From: a virus
IMG/VR virus record: IMGVR_UViG_3300027987_000070
Location: 1 to 22,850 of that record
DNA: 22,850 nucleotides
Strand: one strand, 5' to 3'
Shown here: positions 7,627-14,938 of the stretch, piece after piece
How the letters are laid out: each line of letters opens with the position of its first letter
How positions within the stretch are numbered: the stretch's first letter is position 1
Program-made: the position numbers and the translations under genes
The notes under the pieces: model-generated
Told to the model about the DNA's origin: nothing
The model's input: the letters and a program-made list of their open reading frames with translations, nothing else
Database searches by the model: none

Positions 7627-7986
7627 CTATACCCCTTCGTATCTATTGACTTCAAACTTGTCGCCAGAAACCATGTAATGTTTCTTTCCAGCTGGAGTCA
7701 TTAGATAGAACCAATATTTGTGATCAGGGAGATTGAGCGTTGCAGATGTCGCAGAAGGAATTTCCATCTGGGCGAGACCTGGATTTGTGGTTTGATCCGC
7801 ATCATGTGTAATTCCTGATCCAGAATCCAATTCCACCTTGAATCCAACGTCTGAAGACCGCTCTTTTAGGCGAAAATGAAGTGTCCATGCTCCGCCTTCA
7901 GTAAGATCTTGTCCAGTAACTCCATCAGCCTTATAGACTTGGATGTCGTACAGACCATCTTCAGTTTGTGTGATTGATAGTGACAT
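7627..7986 (-). CDS. Small beta-rich virion protein, function unknown
   Basis: 119 aa. The ATG follows the upstream TAG with no spacing (TAGATG), a sign of coupling. The protein alternates short strands and turns: SITQTEDGLYDIQVYKADG, GGAWTLHFRLKER, GLAQMEIPSATSATLNLP and HKYWFYLMTPAGKKHYMVSG. The layout (polar residue strand, Ile-Pro-Ser-Ala turn, aromatic strand, Gly-Asp-x-Phe-x-Val end) resembles small Ig-like domains of phage adhesins and baseplates. It lies directly upstream of the portal gene in a run of similar beta-rich genes. I do not recognise a named family. Confidence 0.65.
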   Translation of the reverse strand: MSLSITQTEDGLYDIQVYKADGVTGQDLTEGGAWTLHFRLKERSSDVGFKVELDSGSGITHDADQTTNPGLAQMEIPSATSATLNLPDHKYWFYLMTPAGKKHYMVSGDKFEVNRYEGV

Positions 7987-8280
7987 CTAGCAATCCTCTA
8001 TTGTGGCGAGCGGTTTGGACAAGCTGATACTTCCTTGTTCTCCCTGTTTGTTGAGATCAGCTGACTCACCAAGCATCGTAAACTTACTCGATTCCACCGG
8101 TTGATTTGCGATCACTACAACTTCAGAAGACTTTACAATGGATGCGATGAACCCAAGACACTCAAGAAATTGCGATCCAGGTGTCCATATGCTGCTGAAC
8201 GCAGTTTGAATTGGAAAAATGCCGATTCCCCCACCTTCCGGTGGAATCCAATTTCCATGAGTGATGGTTAAAGCAGGCAT
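7987..8280 (-). CDS. Small conserved-context phage protein, function unknown
   Basis: 97 aa from the ATG at 8280-8278, which overlaps the upstream TGA by one base (TGATG). A longer frame extends to 8355 but would lie inside the upstream gene. The sequence starts MPALTITHGNWIPPEGGG, then IFPIQTAFSSIWTPGS, ECLGFIASIVKSSEVVVIANQ, and ends with a polar tail (ISLSKPLATIEDC). Strand-rich composition and position suggest a minor virion component or a connector between the two flanking beta-rich proteins. There is no signal peptide or membrane segment. No family is recognised. Confidence 0.6.
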   Translation of the reverse strand: MPALTITHGNWIPPEGGGIGIFPIQTAFSSIWTPGSQFLECLGFIASIVKSSEVVVIANQPVESSKFTMLGESADLNKQGEQGSISLSKPLATIEDC

Positions 8281-8972
8281 CAGAATTGCGGGAATGAGAT
8301 CGACGTTGAGCCCAGGTGAGTTCCACCGCCTGAGCCAGAGCCTGTGATTGTGCAACGAACTGTGATAACTTCACCTGGAGTTGGGTCATACACGACAGAG
8401 CAGTCGAAGAACGTGTCGGATCCTATAGTGCGAAGTGTTCCTGCGCCAGAAAATCCTACGATAGCGCTCCCAGCGCGATCATATCCTTGAAATGCAAGCG
8501 TAGCTGCTCCGTCTAGTGTGATATTCTGACCATTTCTTTGAAGATGAACAATTGCTTTCAGTGTGCTCGGTGTTAGAGAACGAGTCCATGCCTGACGAAC
8601 TTCGAAATGATTGTCAACAAGCTTGAACCGATCAGTCCCACTTACTGCAAGAGTTGGCGAAGTTGCGTTGACCTTATACTTAGCGAGTAAGATTGAGTCT
8701 ATTGCAGGAAGATTTGTGATAGTGGACAAATCCAAAAGAAGTCGATAATATCCCGGTTGACCTGATGCATCTTCCTGTGAAAGCTGAGCAAACTTTGTTG
8801 TCCACCCACTTGTCTTGAACGTCACATCATTGAAGTCCAAATACTGAATAGGATTAGTTCCTTCAATTGCAAGTGACACTAGTGTTCCAGTTCCTGCAAT
8901 CCCAGTTCGCTGATTGCCGAGCTGGACGTAAAGCTCAAGGATTGAGTTTATGTCAATGCTGAGCGCAGACAT
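8280..8972 (-). CDS. Two-domain beta-rich virion protein, possible fibre or adhesin
   Basis: 230 aa. The ATG follows the upstream TAA directly (TAAATG). Residues about 1-115 look like a BppU-type or Ig-like N-terminal domain: LELYVQLGNQRTGIAG, then DFNDVTFKTSGW and GQPGYYRLLLDLSTITNLP, with AKYKV at the end. A linker (HFEVRQAWTRSLTPSTLKAI) leads to a second Ser/Gly/Thr-rich beta domain ending in a Gly-rich stretch (GSGSGGGTHLGSTS). Such modular beta proteins are typical of fibres, baseplate or capsid spikes. The position between terminase and portal would fit a head fibre or a virion adhesin. The function is not known. Confidence 0.6.
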   Translation of the reverse strand: MSALSIDINSILELYVQLGNQRTGIAGTGTLVSLAIEGTNPIQYLDFNDVTFKTSGWTTKFAQLSQEDASGQPGYYRLLLDLSTITNLPAIDSILLAKYKVNATSPTLAVSGTDRFKLVDNHFEVRQAWTRSLTPSTLKAIVHLQRNGQNITLDGAATLAFQGYDRAGSAIVGFSGAGTLRTIGSDTFFDCSVVYDPTPGEVITVRCTITGSGSGGGTHLGSTSISFPQF

Positions 8973-10163
8973 TTAATGCGACCTCACTATACGAGGTCTC
9001 CATGCTACGACAAGTGTCACGTACTGAACAGTCCCAGGAGTATCAGGACTTTCCCATGTTTTGAAGCCGCGATTTTTAAGCTGCGACGTTCCTGCGCGAC
9101 GAATGCGAAGCAGGAAAGGATCGCCTTGTGCATAGCCGGAATCGTTCACATACGCCTGGATCAAAGACTTGATGTCTGGGGTTGTATATACAGTGTTGAC
9201 GGTGAAGTTAGGCATCGACCAAGCAACGGAGGGGCTCCCCGTTACAAGAGGCAGATCAAGAGGCTGTTGTCCAATCAGATAATTTCCCGGACCGAGCCCT
9301 CTCGCTTCTCCGTACATCAGAGGATAACCGCCACTGAGCGCCACACTAGCGCAGACCATCTGTATGACATTCGTCAAATCCGGCGTTGTGTAATCGGTTT
9401 CCAACGAATATATGAGTTGAGTGGCATTAGGAATCGAGATTTGATTCGCACCACTAAAAGTGAACGACTCAAGAGCAGTTGGACTAGATGCCGTTCCAAT
9501 GCTGTTGAACGACCTTGAGTCGCTAGTAGCAAGGAGCGCAAATGGAAGCCCAGCACCCACCGAATATACGCGAACAACTAGATTTCCGCTTCTTGTTCCT
9601 GTTCTACGTATTCGCCAACTAACAGAACCGAGTGTACCGGCAGTCGTTGATGTCAGCGCTTGCGCCATCGCCTGCGTCCTAGCCGGACTAGCTGGTGTCG
9701 TATTTCCCCATTGACGAAGGTTGATTACATCCTCAACACCTGGTGCTAATGCCGCAGCGGTCAACAATGCTGCGCCTGTCGTACGCGCCTCTACACACAT
9801 ATGAAGCGGATAGGTGCCGTGCGAGTAAGCCAGCCATCGTGGAGTTGAGATCTTTGGCTCCACGTTCCATTTGCCGTCCTTGGCAACTATTTCAATGAAA
9901 GCATCGAGTGTTCCACTCTGTGTATCCTGGGCAGCGCCCGTGATGACCGCTGCTTGAATACGTGACTTAGGTGGAATTGACGGAGATAGATTGATGAACC
10001 TAAACGAACTACCGGGATAATTATTATCCGGCGCCTTGAGATCGAAAATTCCCCAACGAGCATTGAACGATCCCCATCCATTTAGGTGAGTGGGAAATGT
10101 TCCGACAGCTTCAAACTCAGTGTCGTCTTCCCAGGTCGTTGGTGTGGCGACGGACAACGGCAT
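8973..10163 (-). CDS. Large beta-rich virion protein with a nested jelly-roll domain, putative adhesin
   Basis: 396 aa, the largest of the beta-rich group. The ATG overlaps the upstream TAA by one base (TAATG). The outer part (residues about 1-118 and 310-396) reads as one domain: FRFINLSPSIPPKSRIQAAVI at the front and DIKSLIQAYVNDSGYAQGD with LVVAWRP at the back. That arrangement is familiar from phage structural proteins. Inserted between them is a second unit of about 180 residues with SWRIRRTGTRSGNLVVRVYS, LPFALLATSDSRSF and ATQLIYSLETDYTT, which looks like a carbohydrate-binding-type jelly roll. No enzymatic motif is visible. Receptor or glycan binding is plausible but inferred. Confidence 0.6.
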   Translation of the reverse strand: MPLSVATPTTWEDDTEFEAVGTFPTHLNGWGSFNARWGIFDLKAPDNNYPGSSFRFINLSPSIPPKSRIQAAVITGAAQDTQSGTLDAFIEIVAKDGKWNVEPKISTPRWLAYSHGTYPLHMCVEARTTGAALLTAAALAPGVEDVINLRQWGNTTPASPARTQAMAQALTSTTAGTLGSVSWRIRRTGTRSGNLVVRVYSVGAGLPFALLATSDSRSFNSIGTASSPTALESFTFSGANQISIPNATQLIYSLETDYTTPDLTNVIQMVCASVALSGGYPLMYGEARGLGPGNYLIGQQPLDLPLVTGSPSVAWSMPNFTVNTVYTTPDIKSLIQAYVNDSGYAQGDPFLLRIRRAGTSQLKNRGFKTWESPDTPGTVQYVTLVVAWRPRIVRSH

Positions 10164-10777
10164 TAGGCCCAGACGACCTCGACAAGTGTGAGGCCGGAGA
10201 TGCTCGGATGAGGTGTTTCAGTAACGGTAAACCGCGAGTCGTTCTTGATCTGCGCGTTGTGTGCCTTAGCTCTTGTGTCGATCGGATCTGTAGACGCTTT
10301 GAACAAAGCATATTCGAGCTTATCGAAACCGACAGTACGTCCCTGTGCGGTTACAAGCGTTCGGTTTGGGTCAAGCAGCTTTGCGGCCACCTCTACGCCA
10401 ACGAGACCCTCCTGCACAAAGGTCAATCCGTCGATGATGCCTGTCATTGGAACACCGCGAAGAATGATGTCTGCAGAGGGATTGATGCGTTGCCAGTTGT
10501 TATCGTCGTCCCATGGTCCACTCACATATTCCAGTTTTCCGAGCATCCAGCAGCCGACAAGTTGCGGGCCAATTAAAACCGCGAAAAACATGTTGTCAAT
10601 TGGTCCACGTGGGAGAAGTCCGCGTGACTCACAGCGAGCACCTTGTTGCGTGAACGCTAGCGATGCACCAATGCGTTGCTCCGCTTGCCGCTTACGCCCC
10701 TCGGAGTCAATTGCGAGAATATCGACTAAGCGATAATTGGTCCCACCACTGTTCACGGTGAAAGGCTCAATAATCAT
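10163..10777 (-). CDS. Virion-region protein, function unknown
   Basis: 204 aa. It is coupled to the upstream gene by a 4-nt overlap and to the next gene by TAATG. The N-terminus is MIIEPFTVNSGGTNYRLVD. The middle has GPQLVGCWMLGKLEYVSGPW and a DILRGVPMTGIID-like stretch (here ADIILRGVPMTGIIDG). The C-terminus ends TLVEVVWA. The composition is mixed alpha/beta with frequent Gly and Pro turns. No signal peptide, membrane helix or catalytic motif is evident, and I do not recognise the family. Its place in the late operon among beta-rich proteins suggests a structural role. Confidence 0.6.
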   Translation of the reverse strand: MIIEPFTVNSGGTNYRLVDILAIDSEGRKRQAEQRIGASLAFTQQGARCESRGLLPRGPIDNMFFAVLIGPQLVGCWMLGKLEYVSGPWDDDNNWQRINPSADIILRGVPMTGIIDGLTFVQEGLVGVEVAAKLLDPNRTLVTAQGRTVGFDKLEYALFKASTDPIDTRAKAHNAQIKNDSRFTVTETPHPSISGLTLVEVVWA

Positions 10778-11145
10778 GCTTCCTCCGCATACACGTTGAC
10801 CTCTAGTTCAGTCACAGTGCCGGATCCTGCGGTTGTAGTGAGCCACAAATACTCACCAGCAGAAAGGGAAGCAGAGTCGAATGTTGTCACTGTTTGACCT
10901 GTGGTGGTGTTTGTCACGACAGTACCAGCGGTAATCACAGCGGTACCAGTAACGCTGATATCTGTCCCATGTCGCATGATCACAGTGCGATTTGGTGAAG
11001 CACCTTTGATAAGGAAGACTAACTTCGTGATTACTACTGCGACATCAAACCGAATGAATATGATTTTCTCAGAAACACTGGGTTCCTCAACCGTGAAGGT
11101 TTTATGGAACTTCTGCGCACCAGCTGATACTGCTAGGTCGGCCAC
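10774..11145 (-). CDS. Small beta-sandwich virion protein
   Basis: 123 aa. The sequence shows a strand-turn pattern found in many small phage structural proteins: FHKTFTVEEPSVSEKIIFIRFD, then ITKLVFLIKGASPNRTVIMRHG, TGTAVITAGTVVTNTTTGQTV and GEYLWLTTTAGSGTVTELEVNV. The 'V-x-x-G-x-[ST]-P-x-x-x-x-x-[IL]-R-[HY]-G' segment followed by TTTGxxVTTF and AGxxLWL is one I associate with capsid- or fibre-linked beta proteins in environmental phages. It overlaps the ferritin-like gene upstream by 13 nt. Exact location in the virion is unknown. Confidence 0.65.
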   Translation of the reverse strand: MADLAVSAGAQKFHKTFTVEEPSVSEKIIFIRFDVAVVITKLVFLIKGASPNRTVIMRHGTDISVTGTAVITAGTVVTNTTTGQTVTTFDSASLSAGEYLWLTTTAGSGTVTELEVNVYAEEA

Positions 11146-11720
11146 GCCAATCCTCCAAGGATAGCGCGACCAAACTTCGCGAATACTTTTGATTCCACAA
11201 CTTCATACTCACGCAGACAAGCTTCATATTCATCATAGCTCGACGCATACATCTTCGCCATGTTCTTGCATGTTTTAACATGACGCTTTTCATCTGCCAC
11301 AATCTCTTGTAGCATCACAGCAGTAATTTCGTCGTCCGTTCCTTTCAACAGACTGATAATATGACCGTACTGCCAAACTGCTCGTGCTTCTCCAACATAA
11401 AGCAGGACATACGCTTTCATCACTGGATCGCTAACGAAATCCAAATCCTCAAGGCCGACTGCTTTCGCCAATTGAGCGAACAAATTGTATTCCGTTTTGA
11501 CAGGATACGGCGTAACACCGAGCTCATGTATTCTTTTATGAAACATCGCTACATGACGTTCTTCGTCCTGCCGATGCGACCTCACTACTGGGCGATGTTG
11601 TGTATGAATGTGCTGAAGAAGCTGATCAAAAATCCAATGACTATCTTCCGCAGAAGCAGCTGCGTTCAAGAAATGACCCTTGAGCAACCGATTAGACAGT
11701 ATTGTATTCAGATTATACAT
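11133..11720 (-). CDS. Ferritin-like diiron protein
   Basis: 195 aa, four-helix pattern. All six expected diiron ligands can be placed: Glu25 (SAEDSHW), Glu53 and His56 (DEERH), Glu111 (GEARAVW), Glu144 and His147 (DEKRH). This E...ExxH...E...ExxH arrangement defines the ferritin-like/rubrerythrin class, which includes iron-storing, peroxide-reducing and tRNA- or lipid-hydroxylating enzymes. There is no rubredoxin domain and no signal peptide. It sits in the late operon directly after a CxxH/CxxC microprotein and before small virion genes, with overlaps at both ends (8 nt and 13 nt). Its substrate is unknown; candidates are peroxide detoxification, iron loading of particles, or hydroxylation of an RNA or lipid. 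Confidence 0.8.
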   Translation of the reverse strand: MYNLNTILSNRLLKGHFLNAAASAEDSHWIFDQLLQHIHTQHRPVVRSHRQDEERHVAMFHKRIHELGVTPYPVKTEYNLFAQLAKAVGLEDLDFVSDPVMKAYVLLYVGEARAVWQYGHIISLLKGTDDEITAVMLQEIVADEKRHVKTCKNMAKMYASSYDEYEACLREYEVVESKVFAKFGRAILGGLAWPT

Positions 11721-11886
11721 TCAACAAAGCATCAATCTCAGCGTTCTGTGCCTCATTCTCCTCAAGCATGCACTTCTCGCATACGACCGTCTCAGCATCT
11801 TCGTCGTCGTCATCGTCCAGGTAATCCGGGTCGTCGATAAGTATCAGTACATCAAACACTTGTCCGTGTCGCTCACAATATCGCAT
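11713..11886 (-). CDS. 57-aa CxxH...CxxC acidic microprotein (possible zinc ribbon)
   Basis: This small gene fills the gap between the large terminase and the ferritin-like gene. Its ATG (11886-11884) overlaps the terminase TAA (TAATG), and its TAA overlaps the ferritin-like start by 8 nt, which strongly supports translation. The protein opens MRYCERHGQVFDVLILIDD, has a run of Asp/Glu in the centre (LDDDDDEDAE), and then VVCEKCMLEENEAQ. Cys4-x2-His7 and Cys36-x2-Cys39 could form a zinc- or iron-binding knuckle. The function is unknown. Tight linkage to a diiron protein allows a metal-handling or partner role, but that is inference. Confidence 0.75.
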   Translation of the reverse strand: MRYCERHGQVFDVLILIDDPDYLDDDDDEDAETVVCEKCMLEENEAQNAEIDALLNV

Positions 11887-13511
11887 TACCATTTTCCTAA
11901 CATTCGCGCACGAGCCGTATCCACTCCCTCGTTCATGTAGATCACAGCTTGCGTGAATGAGTCAACTTGATCATTCTTGGTTCCGACTGGGAACACTGCG
12001 AACTCGTCCACAAAATCCTTTGCCCAGGGAGCTCCATCAGGGATGTAGACATTGCCTGATTCTACGATCGGCTGCACAGCGGATCCACGCGATTCTTTCC
12101 CACCCTGAGGATTGACAGGTATGATCCCGCTAACCTTATTGCGAAGAGTGCTGATAATCGCAGGACCATTCGCCTTATCCTCGATGAGAGTTTTCCTGGC
12201 TTTCCACTTGTGGATCATTCCACCGACAAGTTTATTCTTATCATCGAAGATTGCGAGCGTGTCAACAGTCTTACCGAAAGTCATGTGATCAGTCTTGTTA
12301 TCGAGAACAAAGATGTTAGCACCTTTTCCTGCGATAGCTTGAATACTGACACGCGACCCTGAAAGGACGTCCTTAAATGCAGCGTCCACTGATACCAGGA
12401 GCCAGTCGAATCGATCTGGTAGAGGTTCTGCTGGGAGATCGTTACATCCCGCTGGACGCCCGATCTTATATCCAGTGGTATTCGTTTGAAAGAATCTCCA
12501 CCATTCTTTCTTAAACATTCCGCCTCCGCGAGGAGCCGGTCGTTGTTGGAGTTGTCCTGCTTCGGCATATGACCCACCCCATGAACGAAGAAGAGGCTTC
12601 AACGTTTCGTCCAGATATCTTTTTGAGAATCGCTCAGGCCAAAGCAGTTCACCTTCTTTTGTCCGCTTATCCTGAAAATTGAGGAACGTCCTAGAAGGAT
12701 TTGGATGATCTGATTCATACTCCATCGGTAGGCAGAGATGATCATATCCGAGCTCAGTTGAAATGATGAGTCCGGAAACATCGTTCTCATGAACTCGTTG
12801 CATGATGACAACAAACGACGATTTCTCAGGATCGTTGACACGAGTGGGAACTACCTCAGCAAACCATTGAAGAGTGCTATCCCGAACCTTCTTACTTTCC
12901 GCAACCTTGATATTATGCGGATCGTCAATAATGAAACGATCGCCACGTTCGCCGACGACGGCTCCACCGACGGACGTGGCGATCTTCCATCCTCTTGCAG
13001 TTGTTTCAAACTTACCTTTCGTATCTTGATCTGGGGAAATTTGAAATACGTCTCCCCATAGTTCTTGATACCGGTCGCTTGCAATCAACTGCCTACATCG
13101 ACGATTGTCCCTTAGCGTCAGGGCCTGTGAATATGAGGCACCGATATATCGGAGTGCCGGATTTCTTCTGGGACCCCATTCCCACGCTGGAAAGAAGACA
13201 TTCGTCGTTAGAGATTTCATGCATCCAGGTGGAACGTTGATTAGGAGCTTCTTTATGTGACCATCGCTCACTGCTTGAAGATGATCACATATCGCATCAA
13301 TAACGTATCCACGGACAAATGGCCGAGCAGGTTCAAGGATCGGCCACATCAACTGGATGAATTCTAGTAGCGACTCCTCACAATCCACTCGATCAAGCTC
13401 CTTCAACCCGAGCTTGGGATTAGCGATTGCGAGTGCTGCTCCTCGAGCGCGACCATCCGTAGAATCTAGGATTCCACGGTCATACATCGCACCTGAGAAA
13501 TGAATTGGCAC
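11886..13511 (-). CDS. terL: Terminase large subunit
   Basis: 541 aa from a GTG start that overlaps the small-terminase TAG (TAGTG). The ATPase half has Walker A PPGCMKS (residues 94-100), Walker B FIIDDP (193-198), and a coupling-type MQRVHENDVSG segment (237-247). The nuclease half has Asp376 (VSVDAAFKD), Glu444/Asp445 (IEDKANG) and Asp514/Asp517 (NDQVDSFTQA), giving the acidic residues of an RNase H-like headful or cos nuclease. QQRPAPRGGGMFKKEWWRFF links the two halves, as is typical. It drives genome packaging through the portal. The next gene downstream is the CxxH/CxxC microprotein. Confidence 0.96.
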   Translation of the reverse strand: MPIHFSGAMYDRGILDSTDGRARGAALAIANPKLGLKELDRVDCEESLLEFIQLMWPILEPARPFVRGYVIDAICDHLQAVSDGHIKKLLINVPPGCMKSLTTNVFFPAWEWGPRRNPALRYIGASYSQALTLRDNRRCRQLIASDRYQELWGDVFQISPDQDTKGKFETTARGWKIATSVGGAVVGERGDRFIIDDPHNIKVAESKKVRDSTLQWFAEVVPTRVNDPEKSSFVVIMQRVHENDVSGLIISTELGYDHLCLPMEYESDHPNPSRTFLNFQDKRTKEGELLWPERFSKRYLDETLKPLLRSWGGSYAEAGQLQQRPAPRGGGMFKKEWWRFFQTNTTGYKIGRPAGCNDLPAEPLPDRFDWLLVSVDAAFKDVLSGSRVSIQAIAGKGANIFVLDNKTDHMTFGKTVDTLAIFDDKNKLVGGMIHKWKARKTLIEDKANGPAIISTLRNKVSGIIPVNPQGGKESRGSAVQPIVESGNVYIPDGAPWAKDFVDEFAVFPVGTKNDQVDSFTQAVIYMNEGVDTARARMLGKW

Positions 13512-14158
13512 TATTTGGGATCTTCCTCAAAGACATCTGGGATATCGGAATTATCTTCCTCAATACCTAGAGCCTTATTTGCGTGATCAAGCTCCATCTG
13601 CTCCAACAGAGCTCGAAGCATCTTTCGAGCTTTCTTAGACAAACTTCGGATGTCCATACGCTCTCGAATGTCCACTTGCCCAGTGTGCTTGATCTCCTGT
13701 CGCTCAGTGAAGCTTCCGTCCTGTCCTCGTTTAAGGAACAGAGCAAGCAGATTGTCGCTGTACTTAATCTCAGTTCCGACAACTTGATCCTTGTTTCGTC
13801 CTCCGATAATGGGATTTCGCACGCCATGAACGGCGCGTCGCTGAGCTTCAAGGATAAAAGAATTTCGGTAGACTTCGAGTGCTTCGTTACATCGCTCCTG
13901 AAACTCCGGATGGTTGAGACGGTAGTCTTTAACAGCGACATACTTACAGCCGATAGAATGAGCAGCACGAGAATACATTCCAGTCTGTGCCAAAGTCTGT
14001 AGGAACATTTCGTGCATGTCTTCTGTGAACTCATTCCACTCCCGTCTGTTGCGATTCGCAATTCCACGCAGATCCACTTCTGGATCAACGAGCTTCTCGC
14101 CCAGGATGGCGCGAAGCTGAGCGTTGGAGAAGTCTTTGAATGCGTCGTCGTCGGACAT
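13511..14158 (-). CDS. terS: Terminase small subunit
   Basis: 215 aa. The central part reads as a helix-turn-helix DNA-recognition unit, TGMYSRAAHSIGCKYVAVKDY, followed by HPEFQERCNEALEVYRN. Then comes the conserved EAQRRAVHGVRNPIIGGRNKD stretch with YSDNLLALFLKRGQDG. The C-terminal part is helical and charged (MLRALLEQMELDH) and ends acidic. This order is typical of phage small terminases that bind the packaging site and load the large subunit. The start follows the upstream TAG with no spacing (TAGATG), and the large-subunit gene starts at its stop. The assignment is confident from both sequence and context. Confidence 0.92.
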   Translation of the reverse strand: MSDDDAFKDFSNAQLRAILGEKLVDPEVDLRGIANRNRREWNEFTEDMHEMFLQTLAQTGMYSRAAHSIGCKYVAVKDYRLNHPEFQERCNEALEVYRNSFILEAQRRAVHGVRNPIIGGRNKDQVVGTEIKYSDNLLALFLKRGQDGSFTERQEIKHTGQVDIRERMDIRSLSKKARKMLRALLEQMELDHANKALGIEEDNSDIPDVFEEDPK

Positions 14159-14383
14159 CTAATCCTGCGCCGGAGTGAAATCCACGTAGTAGTCTTTACC
14201 AACTTCGAACTTCTCAACAACGGACTTATTGACTGTAGATAGCTCGATAGAACCTGCTGGAGTCATTTCCCAATACATCTTGTTCTCTTCGCTCCCATCA
14301 TAGACAGCGGTGAAAGCGAGATCAACCTTCTCAGGTTCGTATTGATTTTCGGCTTTCTTAGAGCAGAAGACTTTCATTCTCAT
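14159..14383 (-). CDS. Small conserved phage protein, first gene of the leftward operon
   Basis: 74 aa. The sequence MKVFCSKKAENQYEPEKVDL, then FTAVYDGS, YWEMTPAGSIELSTVN and KFEVGKDYYVDFTPA, is a compact beta-rich unit. I recognise it as a small protein that recurs next to terminase genes in phages, but no function is known to me. A CGGAG lies 8 nt before the ATG at 14383; a second in-frame ATG two codons later is also possible. It precedes the small terminase with no spacing. It might be a regulatory or packaging accessory protein, which is a guess from position. Confidence 0.72.
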   Translation of the reverse strand: MRMKVFCSKKAENQYEPEKVDLAFTAVYDGSEENKMYWEMTPAGSIELSTVNKSVVEKFEVGKDYYVDFTPAQD

Positions 14384-14497
14384 CGATCAAACTCCGTTCA
14401 GAAAATTTCAGCTCGCGCATAACGAAAGAATCGCTGACCAATAGCACACTTATGCCCGAGTGTAAAGTCCTTTCTACAACTTTTTTGAAAACTTTCT

Positions 14498-14517
14498 TTG
14501 CTAATCGCAATTAGCAA
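14498..14517. promoter_or_regulatory. Inverted repeat TTGCTAAT-cgca-ATTAGCAA (possible operator)
   Basis: Perfect 8-bp arms with a 4-nt centre. It lies in the predicted leader of the leftward operon. No U-run follows on either strand, so it is more likely a protein-binding site or an RNA hairpin than a terminator. The same half-site occurs again at 14806-14813. Confidence 0.5.
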
Positions 14518-14646
14518 GCCACACCACACTCCGTTCGCCCAATGTAGCGGCATCCCTTAAATGAACGAGCGCGCGAGCGCGTTGCAAGTTTTAGGCCAAA
14601 GCCACCGCGCTACTACTAACTACCAGCCACAGCCCCCCCCAAATTT

Positions 14647-14674
14647 ATTATAGCTATATCTTTGATCTATTCAA
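14647..14674 (-). promoter_or_regulatory. Candidate sigma70-type promoter for the leftward late operon
   Basis: Read on the minus strand, TTGAAT (14674-14669) and a perfect TATAAT (14652-14647) are separated by 16 bp. Transcription would start near 14640, leaving a leader of roughly 255 nt before the first gene at 14383. It is the best match I found on this strand; no activity data support it. Confidence 0.45.
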
Positions 14675-14697
14675 TCCAAACCCCTAAATAGGTATAT

Positions 14698-14717
14698 GCT
14701 AACAATAGTTAGTTAGC
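14698..14717. promoter_or_regulatory. Inverted repeat GCTAAC ... GTTAGC
   Basis: Six-bp arms around an 8-bp centre that itself contains another GTTAG, giving a GTTAGTTAGC run. The half-site is close to the TTGCTAAT arm at 14498. It lies about 25 bp upstream of the leftward -35 element. Confidence 0.35.
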
Positions 14718-14770
14718 TCAATCCTTTCAACCACTTGGGCCCACTGTATGGCCAAAACGCAACAAATGTA

Positions 14771-14788
14771 ACTTTCAGTCCGGAAAGT
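14771..14788. promoter_or_regulatory. Inverted repeat ACTTTC-agtccg-GAAAGT
   Basis: Perfect 6-bp arms with a 6-nt centre, between the two divergent promoters. No T-run follows, so it does not look like a terminator. It may be a separate binding site; nothing further can be said. Confidence 0.3.
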
Positions 14789-14938
14789 AAAGAACAATCT
14801 CGTGTATTAGCAAAACAAATACCGCAATAAAAACAGCAACTTGAGGAAGTTGGCGGGAGATAAAATTTTACAGGAACACTGTAATAATGGCGTAACCCAG
14901 CGTAATCATTAAGGTTTTACGATTGGTAAATAAAGCTC

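Noticed and set aside
8976-9518. Open frame of 180 codons on the plus strand inside the 396-aa virion gene
   Set aside because: Antisense shadow with Arg/Cys-rich composition, no ribosome site, and opposite to the operon direction.
10097-10736. Two long plus-strand frames opposite the 204-aa gene
   Set aside because: Both are antisense to a gene that is coupled at both ends; the proteins lack any pattern of a folded domain.
13567-14220. A 217-codon minus-strand frame overlapping the small terminase in another frame
   Set aside because: The small-terminase frame has clear family motifs; the other is Ser/Arg-rich and crosses the stop-start junction without a site of its own.
14498-14517. Inverted repeat as a rho-independent terminator
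   Set aside because: The stem is AT-rich with no U-run directly after it on either strand, and the flanking operons diverge, so no terminator is needed here.
14566-14580. GAGCGCG direct repeat as a tRNA or structured RNA
   Set aside because: No cloverleaf or conserved tRNA boxes are present; it is a short GC-rich repeat only.
14561-14653. Possible 30-aa gene on the plus strand in the control region
   Set aside because: No ribosome site, Pro-rich end created by the C run, and it lies across the predicted leftward promoter.
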